This document shows positions 44,091 to 54,725 of a stretch of DNA of 64,000 nt, one piece after another. Position numbers and translations under genes: made by a program. Source of the stretch: Rhinopomastus cyanomelas (Eukaryota; Chordata; Aves; Bucerotiformes; Rhinopomastidae). Each line of letters opens with the position of its first letter. Positions within the stretch are counted from its first letter, which is position 1. Under the pieces are notes generated by a model, which was not told the origin of the DNA, made no database searches, and worked only from the letters and a program-made list of their open reading frames with translations. Where the stretch lies: the NCBI GenBank assembly GCA_013400115.1, contig VXBP01007145.1, positions 62,001-126,000 of the forward strand, written 5' to 3'.

Positions 44091-45166
44091 ACAAGTCTTT
44101 ACCTTTAAGGCTGTTGTCAGGAGGTTTTTACAGGTCTCCTTTGACGAATGAGTGGCAAATCCTAGTGTCTCCCTTCTTCTTGCAATGTTCAGCTTGGATT
44201 GGGGTCATTGGAAGGTTGAACTTATTTTTCCTTCTACACTAATTCCAGCATTGTGCTGGAGGGAGTCTCTAACTGATGATTCTCTCAGCCTGCTCTTAGG
44301 AAAGCACCTCCTGGGAGCTATATGAACCCAGCTAACTGTGCCCTGGCACTGGAGGATGGACCAGAGCACTCCATGCCCCCTCGAGCTCTTCCCATTTGCA
44401 GGTTTAGCACTCAGCTGGGACTAGCCAGGGGTGTGTTTACTACACCAGTACTTGCCCCAAACCAGCAGGGTTTGAATAGAACCTAGAATGCATTTTGTTC
44501 CTCACCTGTTGTCAGCCTAACAGACTTCTGCCCAATTCTCCAGAGGTTCCTCTTGTTAGAAGTTCATTGACTTTGTGCCAAAAGCACTAATGAGCACAGA
44601 GGGCTGAGGGAGTTTGTGGGAGACAGATATCACAGCAGAGCTACCGAAAATAAAACCCAAGATATGAGACCAAATTGGTTTTATCAAAAGGGGATAGACT
44701 TGTTATAAGGATCCTTGAAGGAAGAGCCTCTTCAGAGGCTGCATATCTCCCACTCCTCAGGAGAGCACTTGCAGCATGAACCGCGATGTGGCTCAGCCTT
44801 ACAAGGGACTGACTACCCCAGAAAACATGATAGGACCACTCAAAATCCTGATGGACCTCCACAAAACCCTGATAGAACACCATAAAACATGACAGAACCC
44901 CTCAAAAACCTGATGGAATCTACACCCTGAATAGGCTAGACACCCTAACTATTCCTTGGGTTTTTGGCATTATCCGCTTTTAAAAGTCCAGGCTTTAATG
45001 CAACTACTTCAGCGCGCAGAAATGCAAAATGAGCTCCTAGAAATGAGCCACATCATGCTGTATAAAGTAAACTAGAATAGATCAAGTGAACTGGGTCTAC
45101 AGTGGTAAAGACAACCAGATAACCAGCAGAGATTCACTAATGATATTGCCCATGCTAAAGGCAACT
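44091..45166. other. Unique noncoding stretch with a minisatellite
   Basis: About 1.08 kb. No gene recognised. It contains the 20-21-bp tandem repeat at 44822-44936. Confidence 0.55.
44822..44936. repeat. Short minisatellite, 20-21-bp unit
   Basis: About five imperfect units of the form caaaaccctgatagaacacc in tandem. Later units vary at several positions. It lies in otherwise unique DNA. Confidence 0.8.
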
Positions 45167-45346
45167 GAGTCACAGGCTGGTTTGGGTTGGAAGAGACCTC
45201 AGAACTCATCCAGTGCCACCCCCTTGCCATGGACAGCAACATCTCAACCTCTCACGGGACCAGGTTGCCCAGAGTCCCATCCAACCTGGCCTTGAACACT
45301 TCCAGGGAAAGAGCAGCCACAGCCTCTCTGGGCAACCTGTTCCAGC
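45167..45346 (-). mobile_element. CR1 LINE tail, group G
   Basis: Antisense. ctggtttgggttggaagaga, then catccagtgccaccccctt and the VVE-like region. It is cut at 45346 by the start of the next antisense CR1. Confidence 0.9.
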
Positions 45347-45351
45347 AAGCC

Positions 45352-45610
45352 AATCATAGAATCATAGAATCATTATGGCTCAAAAGGATCTCCAGGATCA
45401 CCAAGTTCAGCCCTCAGCCCAACAGCTCCATAACCCCAAGACCACAGCCTCAGGTGCTCTAGCTACTCAGTTTTTAAACACCTCCACAGATGGGGACTCC
45501 ACCACCTCCCCGGGCAGCCTGTTCCAGTGCTCTCTCAGCAAAGAACTTCTTCCTAAGATCCAATCTAAAACTCCCTTGATGCAACTTGAGGCCATTAAAC
45601 TTGAGGCCAG
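45352..45610 (-). mobile_element. CR1 LINE 3' end, group C
   Basis: Antisense. Two tail units (atcatagaatcatagaatca), then the unbroken phrase gctctagctactcagttttt that is split by the LTR at 37974. The ORF2 end follows, up to about 45598, after which it is degraded. It inserted into, or next to, the group G tail in the same orientation. Confidence 0.9.
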
Positions 45611-46231
45611 GAAGACCTCTGCCCTTCCTCTCAGTCTATATCCACCTAAAGAGTCTTTTCCTGATCAAACACTGCTTTTCAGCAATTCTGCTGCTCTAGC
45701 TCACAGAAGATGTCTGGGATGGAGGTACCTGGATGCCAGTTGTCCTTCACAGAGCTGTAACAAACCAAAGTGGCCACACTGATTCAGATGAAATATGGGG
45801 TCACAGCCCTGAAAAACACAATGAAAACCAACCAAAACCCATCCTACCTTTCGTCTCTCTCTCAGAGCCCTGCTGGAGAACAAGCTTCTGGAAGATTATC
45901 GAGACAGAGGCTGACCAGTAATTTGCTGCATTGTTAAGTGTGAGATACGGAACTACAACCTGCTTTAAGTTAGGAGACCTCTTCAGAGAGAAGATTACCA
46001 TGAAGATGCTGCTGATGGTGACCTATTTAGAGTCAGTTTCCCATCCTAAAACTTAACCTTTCTTCATTCAAAGCCAGTGCAAATCAAAACATTGGACTTT
46101 TCCACACCATTAGTCCAGTCCAGGAGGTTCCTTTGCATATCCCTGATGTGGTGTGAATGTTCACTATCTAGTTGTGTGAGTGGTTGGGCAAGGACGTCTA
46201 ACCCCTTCCACTCTATTTGCATTCCATCATG
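45611..46231. other. Unique noncoding stretch
   Basis: About 620 bp, no gene or repeat recognised. Confidence 0.55.
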
Positions 46232-46945
46232 ATGGGAGAGCTGAAACCTGGGTTCTGGACAAGAGTGGCTGGAGAGCTGCCTGGCAGAAAAGGAACTGGG
46301 AGTGTTGGTTGACAGCCAGCTGATCAGGAGCCAGCAGGGTGCCCAGGTGACCAAGAAGGCCAGTGGCATCCTGGCCTAGATCAGGAATGGGGTAACCAGC
46401 CGGAGTAGGTAGGTGATGGTGCCCCTGTGCACTGCACTGGTGAGACCATACCTTGAGTACTGGGTCCAGTTTTGCATGCCACAGTATCAGAAGGGACATT
46501 GAGAAGCCAGAGCGAGGCCAGAGAAGGGCAACGAAGCTGGAGAGAGGGCTGAAAAACAGAGCCTATGGGGAGTGGCTGAGGAAACTGAGCTTATTTAGCC
46601 TAAAGAGGAGGCTGAGAGGAGACCTTCTTGATCTCTACAGATACCTCAAAAGAGGTTGTAGCGAGGTCTCATCTCCCAAATTCCTAATGATAGGACAAGG
46701 GGAAATGGCCTCAAGTTGCATCAGGGGAGGTTTAGGAAGAAGTTCATTCCTATATGTAAGTGGTTGGGCACTGGAACAGGCTGCCCAGGGAGGTGGTGGG
46801 GTCCCCATCTGTGGAGGTGTTTAAAAACTGAGTAGCTAGAGCACTTGAGGCCATGGTCTAGGGATTAGGGAGCTGTTGAGCTGAGGGCTGGACATGGTGA
46901 TCCTGGAGATCCTTTTGAGCCATGATGATTTTATGATTCTATAAG
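46232..46945 (+). mobile_element. CR1 LINE 3' fragment, group C
   Basis: Plus strand, about 715 bp from the post-RT region (ESGWRAAWQKRNWECWLTAS in a shifted frame) to the tail ending ttttatgattctataag. The 123-codon frame at 46453-46824 reads RGQRRATKLERGLKNRAYGE and later SPKFLMIGQGEMASSCIRGG. It is 5' truncated. Confidence 0.94.
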
Positions 46946-48026
46946 TTACCCCAATAAGATGTTGGATGGCTGATCCTCCAAGAACCTCTGTTCCAGTATC
47001 TCAAGAAAACCTGACTTTCTCCTCCAAGGACATAGCAACCTTCAAACCTTCAGCCTAGAGGCTACTGAACCCAACCTTCTCAATGGCTAGTATAGAGTAA
47101 ATACCAGGGTAGACCAAAGCCAACTGCCCTCAAGCTGGAGCAGGGATCTGTGGTCAGCCAGAGCTGCCTCCCCACCACCACTCTGCCTCCGGGTTCACCG
47201 AGTCCTCTTCTAGCATCTAATACAAGGCCACATTTGCACTAATAGCTTTAACCTCAGACACAGGTTTAATTTGTTTAACATTAAATTTAGGGCTTCAGGG
47301 GCCTCTCTAATGAATTTCATTAAACAGAAAAATTCTGTAATGTAGTATTTTATGATTAATTAGATGTGCATTAAAATTATAATTATAATTATGCTCCTAA
47401 TTCTGCTCCTGCGTCATTATCCTCATAGTGGAGCAAAATGTTTTGCCCCACAAGCATTTTAAAACTGCAGAGCAAAAGAGGAAAACCTCCGTCAAGCCTT
47501 CACCAAACCCAGCTTGGACATCCAGACACCATCTCTCCATCCCAGGACTTCTAATTAAGAAGATTTTTGAGGAGCCGTCACAACTTTGCCAAGGAAAAGC
47601 TGTTAGTTATGAGGTGTAGGGGGGCAAAATATGGAGATAACAGTCCATTTGTAGATGGAAAATGCTCTTTTATGCTCAGAAGACAGGCAAGGACCAGACT
47701 GCAGCTTCACTTTGAACATGGCCAGCTGCCCTACTTTCCTGCATTCTGCACGTGGCTTCTGATCAGAGGCAGCATCAAAAGCAGTCTCTGCCTGTTTCTG
47801 AAGATAATAGAGATTAGACTGGGAGATCAAACAGATCAGACAGGCGGCTCAATAATTATCCCCCTCCCTTCATGCCTGCATCGCGTCGCAGGCAGAGAGT
47901 ACTTGGGGAAAAGGGGTCAAAATCCTACTGACCTCAACTGCCAGCAGCTCCAGCTCTGGAATAGAGGGATTAGCCAACTGCCTATGGCAGCCAAACCCCA
48001 TATCTCCGCATCTCAGCTCTCCTCTC
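46946..48026. other. Unique noncoding stretch with a conserved-looking AT-rich core
   Basis: About 1.08 kb. The segment 47225-47420 is strongly AT-rich with repeated ATTA/TAAT cores (ttatgattaattagatgtg near 47350). A 186-codon frame from 47567 runs into the next CR1 and has no recognisable domain. Confidence 0.45.
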
Positions 48027-48282
48027 CAAGGATGAGAGAAAATGGCCTCAAGCTACTCCAGGAGACTGATTTGACATCAGGAACAATTTCTTCCCTGACA
48101 GAGTGGTCAGGGGTTGGAAAAGGCTGACCAGGGAGGGGAGAGTCATCATACCTGGAGGAGTTCAAAAAACAAGTAGCTGTGGCCCTGGGGGACAGGGTTT
48201 AATGGGCAGGGTGGGGTTGGGTTGATGGTTGGACTGGATTATCTTGGAGGTCTCCTTCAACCTGAACGATTCTGTGATTCCA
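48027..48282 (+). mobile_element. CR1 LINE 3' end, group H
   Basis: Plus strand. gagagaaaatggcctcaagc, then a region coding LTSGTISSLTEWSGVGKG in one frame (shifted from the CR1 frame). The tail has tgatggttggactggattat and gattctgtgattcc. It is 5' truncated. Confidence 0.92.
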
Positions 48283-48865
48283 AGTTACATAGAATGTGAT
48301 GTCCTTGAACATCCATGCTGCTCCTTCTTTGGGCCTCAGCAATAGTCCTCAACGAGTTTTGATCACATCCTGCTCTCCTTGTAACCTTCCTTTGCTTCTG
48401 CCAGGATCTCTTCTGCCTCTCTAGATGACTTGGAAGTCCATAATAAGCTCCCAGCACCCTTCCCACAGCTGTAGTGTTGGAGTCACTTGTTCCTCTATTT
48501 CCACCACAGCTGTGGTCACAGAGATGATGACACTGTACTCACTAGTTTAATTACTCCACAACAAACAACAGCACACAGGAGAAGTTCAGAAGACAAACAT
48601 TGACCCTGGATTACCATGAATAAATAAGGAAACATGCAATTTTTGTGTCTTGACAGGCCCTGCTTGTTAGCTCAGACATCACCACATCTTCTGTACTTTG
48701 CTTTTCTACCTCCTCCCTCCCTTCTGGTATTTGTGTTTTTTCCGAGCAGGACTTTCTCTTTCCGTCCATCCACCGAAACAGTCAGCTGTGCCAGCTCCCC
48801 CATCTCCCTGGATTTTCCCACCCTTCTTATTCTCCCGGCACTCTTATAGGATCACTCAAATATTT
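48283..48865. other. Unique noncoding stretch
   Basis: About 580 bp, T/C-rich near 48690-48760. No gene or repeat recognised. Confidence 0.5.
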
Positions 48866-49024
48866 TGAGGTGGTGGAGTACCCATCCATGAAGGTGTTTA
48901 AGGACAGACTGGCTGTGGCCTTTAGTGCCCTAGTCTGGCCACAGTGGTGATGTTAGGTCCTGGGCTGGGTTGGATGAGCTCAGAGAGCTTTTCCAGCCTC
49001 AGTCATTCTGGGATTCTGTGATTT
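48866..49024 (+). mobile_element. CR1 LINE tail, group I
   Basis: gaggtggtggagtacccatc to ctgggattctgtgatttt, with ggatgagctcagagagcttt. It is 5' truncated, about 160 bp. It pairs with the copies at 30800 and 58075. Confidence 0.88.
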
Positions 49025-49784
49025 TGGGGAGCTCACTGTGAAAGAGCTGCTCCTCATCACTTTGGTCACCCTTCCAACCCCTCTCCAAACCACATGCACA
49101 GCTCCTTCTCCTACTGGCTTCCAGAAAGCTCTCAGGTCACTGTATGATGCTGTGGCTCTTCCCAAGGCACCTCAGCCCATACCACAGCAAAGAAAACAAA
49201 ACTGATAGAATGAACTTCCCTGCTGGTCATAGCAGCAATTTGGGATAGGTTCAGCTGCCAGGACCCTCATGCAGAGCTCATGTCTAAACCAAACACCTGC
49301 AGGTACAGCTCAAGAAACAGCTTCTTCACCTCCACTGTCAGTCACCTTCATCAGCCCCCCTCAATCCCAGATAATATTACGAAGAGGTGCAGTTATAGGG
49401 CTTCTTGGCCTAGAACATAGCTGCCTGCCAGGAAAGGCAGCCAGCTCTCTCTTCCCAGCACTCGTACGATCAATGAAGGCTCTCTCCAGGATCCACCTAT
49501 GCATGATAGGAACAGTTTACATTTTACCTTTAGTTCAGCCTGGGCAGAGAAATATTAACTGCATGGAGCAGCTCAGCAGTGGGATGGAGAGGCTCAGCTG
49601 TGGGATGGGGAGGCTCAGCCATGGACCACTGGCCATGTTCAGCAAGACACAGGGAAAAAGTGCTTTGGCCAAGTGCTGGTCAGGAGTGACTGAGTTCATG
49701 GTCTGGGATATTAAATGAAGAGAGGAGGCTCTTGCTAATTACAGATTTAGCCGTTCATCTCATATCAAGCTTCACCTGCACTTA
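49025..49784. other. Unique noncoding stretch with a small tandem repeat
   Basis: No gene recognised. A 149-codon frame at 49269-49718 spans a 21-bp tandem repeat at 49563-49620 and has no domain. Confidence 0.5.
49563..49620. repeat. Tandem repeat, 21-bp unit, under three copies
   Basis: Units of the form gctgtgggatggggaggctc repeated with small changes. Short and imperfect. Confidence 0.7.
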
Positions 49785-49840
49785 GAATCACAGGGTTGGA
49801 AAAGACCTACAAAGGTCATCTAGTCCAACCCCAGCTGTGT
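49785..49840 (-). mobile_element. CR1 LINE tail, antisense
   Basis: About 55 bp: tagaatcacagggttggaaa, then tcatctagtccaacccc. A minimal 3' end. Confidence 0.75.
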
Positions 49841-50131
49841 TTTGCTTTGTGACCTGGGTTTGCTGGTCCCAGTGATGCATCATCCTCCACTTCCCTCTTG
49901 CGCAACTCAGACTAGTCGACAGAATTTCTGTTCACCATGAAGCTGCTGCTGCTGGAGAAGCAGGCAAGAAGGCCCTCAACAGAGGCTTAAATGCCCCCTT
50001 TGCCCTTCCAGCTACTGGAATAACTTTTGTCAACGCAGTGAAGCAGACTGCAGCCCTGGGAAAGATCTTCCAAGGTCTCCTCAGGATTTGCAGATTAATC
50101 CCTCAGTCAACAGGTGCAGGATAAATGAATG
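49841..50131. other. Unique noncoding stretch
   Basis: About 290 bp, no gene or repeat recognised. Confidence 0.5.
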
Positions 50132-50537
50132 ACTCATATAATCATAAGTTGGAAAAGAGCTCCAAAGGGCATCTAGTCCACCCCCCCTACAACAAGCAGG
50201 GCCAGCACTCACCAGATCAGGTTGCCCAGAGCCCCAGCCAGACTGACCTTGAATGGCTCCAAGGATGGGGCTTCCACCCCCTCTCTGGGCAGCTTGTTCC
50301 AGGGATCCCCTGCCCTCAGATACAAGAACTTCTTCCTCCTGTCAAGCCTCAGTCTGCCCTCTTCCAGCTTCAAACCATGACCCCTCATCCTATTGTTCCC
50401 TGCCCTTGGGAATGGTCTTCCCCAGCCTTCTGACAGCCCCTTTCAGGGACTGGATTGTTGCTATAAGGTCCCCTCAGAGCCTTCTCCTCTTCAGGCTGAA
50501 TAACCCCAACTCTCTCAGCCTGTACTCATAAGGGAGG
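50132..50537 (-). mobile_element. CR1 LINE 3' fragment, group E
   Basis: Antisense. tcatataatcataagttgga, then the group E ORF2 end with gacagcccctttcagggac at about 50430. The region up to the LRE..L motif follows near 50530. It is 5' truncated. Confidence 0.92.
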
Positions 50538-50879
50538 TTTGCATCTGGCAACTGCAGCTCTCCAGGAGCTGTCAGGTTTCCAGAGCTACACTGCAAATTT
50601 ATCCCAACCACCATTTCACAGAAGCCAGCAATTTGTTAATATTTTATGTGGCAAAGCTTCCTGCTCCACACGCTCACTACAACTTCTGAAGTTTGAAAAG
50701 TAAAGACAGTTAATACAGAATTACAGAAAACCAGAGAAGTTTAATAGGAGTGAAGAACAACCTAGCACCATGCTAAAGGCAGCAGTTTTGCTCCAGTAAA
50801 TGTGCTAGGCAAGCTCTCCGCTTGCATAAGAGGAAAGAAGTCCAAAATGCAGATCCTCATGATCCTTGCACAGACACTT
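50538..50879. other. Unique noncoding stretch
   Basis: About 340 bp, no gene or repeat recognised. Confidence 0.5.
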
Positions 50880-51133
50880 AGAATCATAGAATCATTACGG
50901 ATTGGAAGGGTCCTCGAAAGATCATCTAGTCCAATCCCCCTGCAACAGCAGGATCACCTAGACCAAGTCACACAGGAACACATCCAGGTGGGCCTTGAAC
51001 ATCTCCAGTGAAGGAGACTCCAAAACCACCCTGGGCAGCCTGTTCCAGTGCTCTGTTACCCTCATTGTGAAGAAGTTCCTTCTCAGGTTGATGTGGAACC
51101 TTTTATGTTCCAGCTTACAACCATTGCCCATCT
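50880..51133 (-). mobile_element. CR1 LINE 3' end, group A
   Basis: Antisense. agaatcatagaatcattacg, then the group A tail. The minus-strand frame 50958-51143 reads KRFHINLRRNFFTMRVTEHW. It is 5' truncated. Confidence 0.95.
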
Positions 51134-51269
51134 TCAAAACCATCAGTGGAGCAAAGACTTTGTGTTGACCTGAATTCTTAACCCTAAAGTCCTCTTGGTT
51201 CCTAAAGGTTTACTGTGGGCACAGGACCTCCATGGCTGCAGCCCAAAACATTCCTGAACAACCAGAGGG

Positions 51270-51513
51270 AAGGGCTTTGGGCTTCCAGCTTCAACAGGGT
51301 AGGTTTTGACAGGCCATCAGGAAGAAATTCTTCTCCGAGAGAGTTGCCAGGCACTGGAATGGGCTGCCCAGTTGCCATCCCTGGATGAGTTAAAAAGTGG
51401 CTTAGACGTAGTGTTGGGGGATGTGGTTTAGGGGTTGAATTGTACAGTGGGGTTGACGGTTGGAATTGATGATCCCACGGGTCTTTTCCATCCTGAATCA
51501 CTCTGATTCAATG
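51270..51513 (+). mobile_element. CR1 LINE 3' end, group B
   Basis: Plus strand. gggcttccagcttcaacagg to the tail with gatgatcccacgggtctttt and a degraded end (ctctgattcaatg). Small deletions in the LPG..V region. It is 5' truncated. Confidence 0.9.
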
Positions 51514-51552
51514 CATAAATGTGGAGGATCCTGTAACATCTATCTGTCTCTC

Positions 51553-52108
51553 TTAAGCTTATTCTCCTCCCCTCTACTCCCCCCTGGTGAGACCACATCT
51601 GGAAAATTGTGTCCATTTCTGGGCCTCTCAGTTCCAGAAGGACACAGCTGCTGGAGAGAGTTCAGCACAGAGCCACAAAGATGATGGAGTAGAACACCTG
51701 CCTCATGAGAAAAAGCTGAGGGAGCTGGGTTTCTTGAGCTTCAGGAAAAGGAGACTCAGGGATGACCCCATTAATGTTGATCAATGTGGAAAGGGCAGGT
51801 ATCAGGAGGATGGAGCCAAGCTCTGCTCAGTGTCATCTAGTGACAGGACAAGGACCAATGGGTGTGAGCTGGAACATAGGAGGTTCCACATCAATATGTG
51901 AAGGAACTTCCTCACAGTGAGGGTGACAGAGCACTGGAGGGGGCTGCCCAGGGAGGTTGTGGAGTCTCTTTCTCTAGAGCTATTTAAAACCCACCTGGAT
52001 ATGTTCCTGTGCGACTTGGTCTAGGTGATCTTGCTGTGTCAGGGGGATTAGACTAGATGATCTTTCTAGGTCCCTTCCAGTCCCTAATGTTCTGTGATTC
52101 TTTAATTC
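51553..52108 (+). mobile_element. CR1 LINE 3' fragment, group A
   Basis: Plus strand, with MRPHLENCVHFWASQFQKDT at 51587 on, then ELGFLSFRKRRLRDDPINVD, LEHRRFHINM and a stop. The tail ends ttctgtgattctttaatt. It is 5' truncated. Confidence 0.94.
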
Positions 52109-52203
52109 CTGCTTTTGTTTAGACCAGAGCTCAGAGTCAGCGCTCACTTGGGGTCTGATTTCTGGGGAAACTAGAATTTGGTCCTTCCTCATCATTGCAT
52201 AAG

Positions 52204-52465
52204 CATCCTGAGCAACAGGACTAGGGGGAATGGAGCAAAGCTGGAGATGGGTAGATTTAGAGTGAATGTGGGGAGGAAGTTCTTCACCATGAGAGTGGTG
52301 AGAGCCTGGAATGGGTTGCCCAGGAAGGTGTGGAAGCCCCATCCTTGGAGGTGTTGAAGGCCAGGCTGGATGAGGCCCTGGCCAGCCTGATCTAGGGTGG
52401 TGTGTCCCTGCCCATGGTAGGGGAGTTGGAACTGGATGATCCTGTGGTCCCTTCTAACCCAGACT
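52204..52465 (+). mobile_element. CR1 LINE 3' end, group G-like
   Basis: Plus strand. ggagcaaagctggagatggg to gttggaactggatgatcctg and a lost tail (cccagactgac). It is 5' truncated. The 8-bp tail units are missing or were replaced by the following copy. Confidence 0.9.
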
Positions 52466-52467
52466 GA

Positions 52468-52563
52468 CTGCATGGCTTGGTCTAGGTGATCCTACTGTGG
52501 CAGGGGGACTGGACTGGATGATCTTTCAAGGTCCCTTCCAATCCCTAATAATTCTCTGATATT
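52468..52563 (+). mobile_element. CR1 LINE tail, group A
   Basis: Plus strand, about 95 bp: gcttggtctaggtgatccta, then ctgtggcagggggactgg and a degraded tail. It directly follows another CR1 in the same orientation. Confidence 0.9.
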
Positions 52564-52825
52564 GCAAGGACTAGACTTTCCCTCACAAGTCTGGGAACTG
52601 CTGAACCCTTTGTCCGTCACCTAATTAACCTGGAAGCCCAACCCTGAGGGTCTGACTCAGTGATCAGAGCCATCATGTAGGCAGGAGAAGACTGCCTCTA
52701 ACCCAGGACATCTTCCTTCTAGTTGCTACATCAATAAATGCGAAGGAATTAACTCTAAGTTCAAACACCTCATTTCAGTGAGTATCAGTTCAAGGAACTG
52801 ATTCCCTCAGAACGATGAGGCTGAT
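52564..52825. other. Unique noncoding stretch
   Basis: About 260 bp, no gene or repeat recognised. Confidence 0.5.
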
Positions 52826-53050
52826 CATAGAATCATTGAACCATTTAGGTTTGAAAAAGCCCTTTAAGCTCAAGTCCAACCGCTCCCCCAGCACTGCCAC
52901 GTCCCCACTAACCCCTGTCCCTCACCCCATATCTCCACAGCTTTGCAACCTCTCCAGACACATGGACTCTCCTGATGCCCTGGGCAGCCTGGGCCAGGCC
53001 TGGGGAACTCTTGTGTGGCAGAAATTGTTCCTCAAGACCACTGTAAACAA
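52826..53050 (-). mobile_element. CR1 LINE 3' end, group J (old)
   Basis: Antisense. catagaatcattgaaccatt, then a divergent phrase including gaaattgttcctcaagacca, like the copy at 26224-26406. It is 5' truncated. Confidence 0.88.
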
Positions 53051-54192
53051 TGATCCAATTCCAACTCCTGCCAAAGCTCAGCCTGCCTGCAGTTAACAGG
53101 TCTGATGTCTGTTAATGTCCCACAACTTTCACTCTGGAGGGTATTTAAGGATCCACAGCCTTAAATCCACTGCTCCTCCAACACAGATCTCATATTAAAC
53201 ACAAGAAACCAAGCAAGTTGCCCAGTGTAGGTGAAGATGCCCCGTAAATGGGGAACAAAATGGGTGGGAAGGGACAGACGCTGAACATGGAGATTAATGC
53301 ACTCCATGCCTTCAGTAGGCTTTGACTAGGTGTTTGTAAGAGACACTACTCACCACCCTTCTCTTTGGTGTATGCATTCAACAGCATCATCCCAGGCACA
53401 TCGAATGCCTCTGACGCTAATTCAACACGACAACTGAGCTCAGAGCCAGTGATTCCTCATCTCCAGCAAAGCCACTGCCAGCACAAACAGGAAATCCACT
53501 GACAGGTCACTGCCACAAGTGGTGGGAAACATCATGAGTTGTAACCAAGTCTCAAAAAACCCCTAAAACCCTTACAAGTTTGTCCTTCAAAAAAAGGCTG
53601 CTCATTTTTGAGGCAGTCTTTTCCAAATAAGCAGCAGCATTCAGTCTCAGCAAGCAGTAGGTATTGGAAGAGGTGAAGGACCGTCCTGTCTATTACCTTG
53701 CAGTATGAAAATAAAGGGGGAGTAACCACTGGAACAGGACAATGTGCTTTGCAGTCTGCCCAAGGAGATGTGAAACAGGTCATATTTTAGATCCTATAAC
53801 TGAAGATACCATAAAAAACTCCAAGTGACCACGGATAAATCACTCTTCAGAAACCATAAACTTTAGTACATGTGAGTAAATACACCGCGACTCGTTCCAC
53901 AGGCTGCTTCCACCAGTAAAGTCAAGTCCCAAATTGAATTCTCGAAAGAGTAAAGATTTATCTACTCTCCTCTTCCCCTCCACCAATCTTATCAACTGTC
54001 AAAGCAAATGGCAGTTTCAGCACAGTGCAGTGTTTGAAACATGGAAGAGCACTAAAAGCCACCAAGGCACTGATGCAGCCATTTCTGACTGAAAGCCACC
54101 CTACACTACAGCTGCAGAGTCTCTGGGGCTTGGTACCACCCCATAATGAGCGCAAAAGACATGTGTGGGCAGCTGGACCAAGTTGGTGATCC
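53051..54192. other. Unique noncoding stretch
   Basis: About 1.14 kb, no recognisable gene or repeat. Open frames are short. Confidence 0.55.
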
Positions 54193-54725
54193 TGGCCTTG
54201 CACTGGACCCTGGTAAGCCTGCACCTCAAGTACTGGGAGCAGTTTGGGCACTGCAGGACAGGAAGGAAATGGAGAGGCTGGAGGGGGGGCAGAGAAGGGC
54301 AACCACAGGGGTCTGAAGAACAAGGCTGATGAGGAGAGGCTGAAGGACCTGGGGCTGTTCAGCCTGGAGAAGAGGAGGCTGAGGGGAGACCTCACTGCTT
54401 TCTACAGCTACCTGAAGGGAGGTTGCAATGAGGCGGGGGTTGGGCTCTTCTCCCAAGGGATCAGCAATAGGACCAGAGGGAACGGAGTCAAGTTGTGCCA
54501 CAGGAGGGTCAGATTGGATCTTAGGGAAAATTTCTGCACAGAAAGAGTGGGGAGAGCTTGGAACAGGCTGCCCAGAGAGGGAGTGGAGGCGCCGTCCCTG
54601 GAGGGGTTTAACAAATGGGCAGCCAGAGTGTTTGAAGAGATGGGGAAGTAGTTGGGGGTTGTAGGATGGACAGCTGGACTAGGTGACCTTGAAGGTCTTC
54701 TCCAACCTTGATGATTCTGTGATTC
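54193..54725 (+). mobile_element. CR1 LINE 3' fragment, related to groups C and H
   Basis: Plus strand. The 135-codon frame at 54244-54651 is one of the longest distal ORF2 frames here. It reads GLKNKADEERLKDLGLFSLE, then GLFSQGISNRTRGNGVKL, then RVRLDLRENFCTERVGRAWN. The upstream part is shifted. The tail ends gatgattctgtgattc. It is 5' truncated. Confidence 0.94.

Noticed and set aside
47567..48127. 186-codon open frame in mostly unique DNA
   Set aside because: It has no recognisable domain, its last part reads through a group H CR1 in the wrong frame, and there are no matching splice or coding signals. Likely chance.
49269..49718. 149-codon frame with internal short repeats
   Set aside because: The amino-acid repeats simply reflect the 21-bp DNA tandem repeat. 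No domain is visible.
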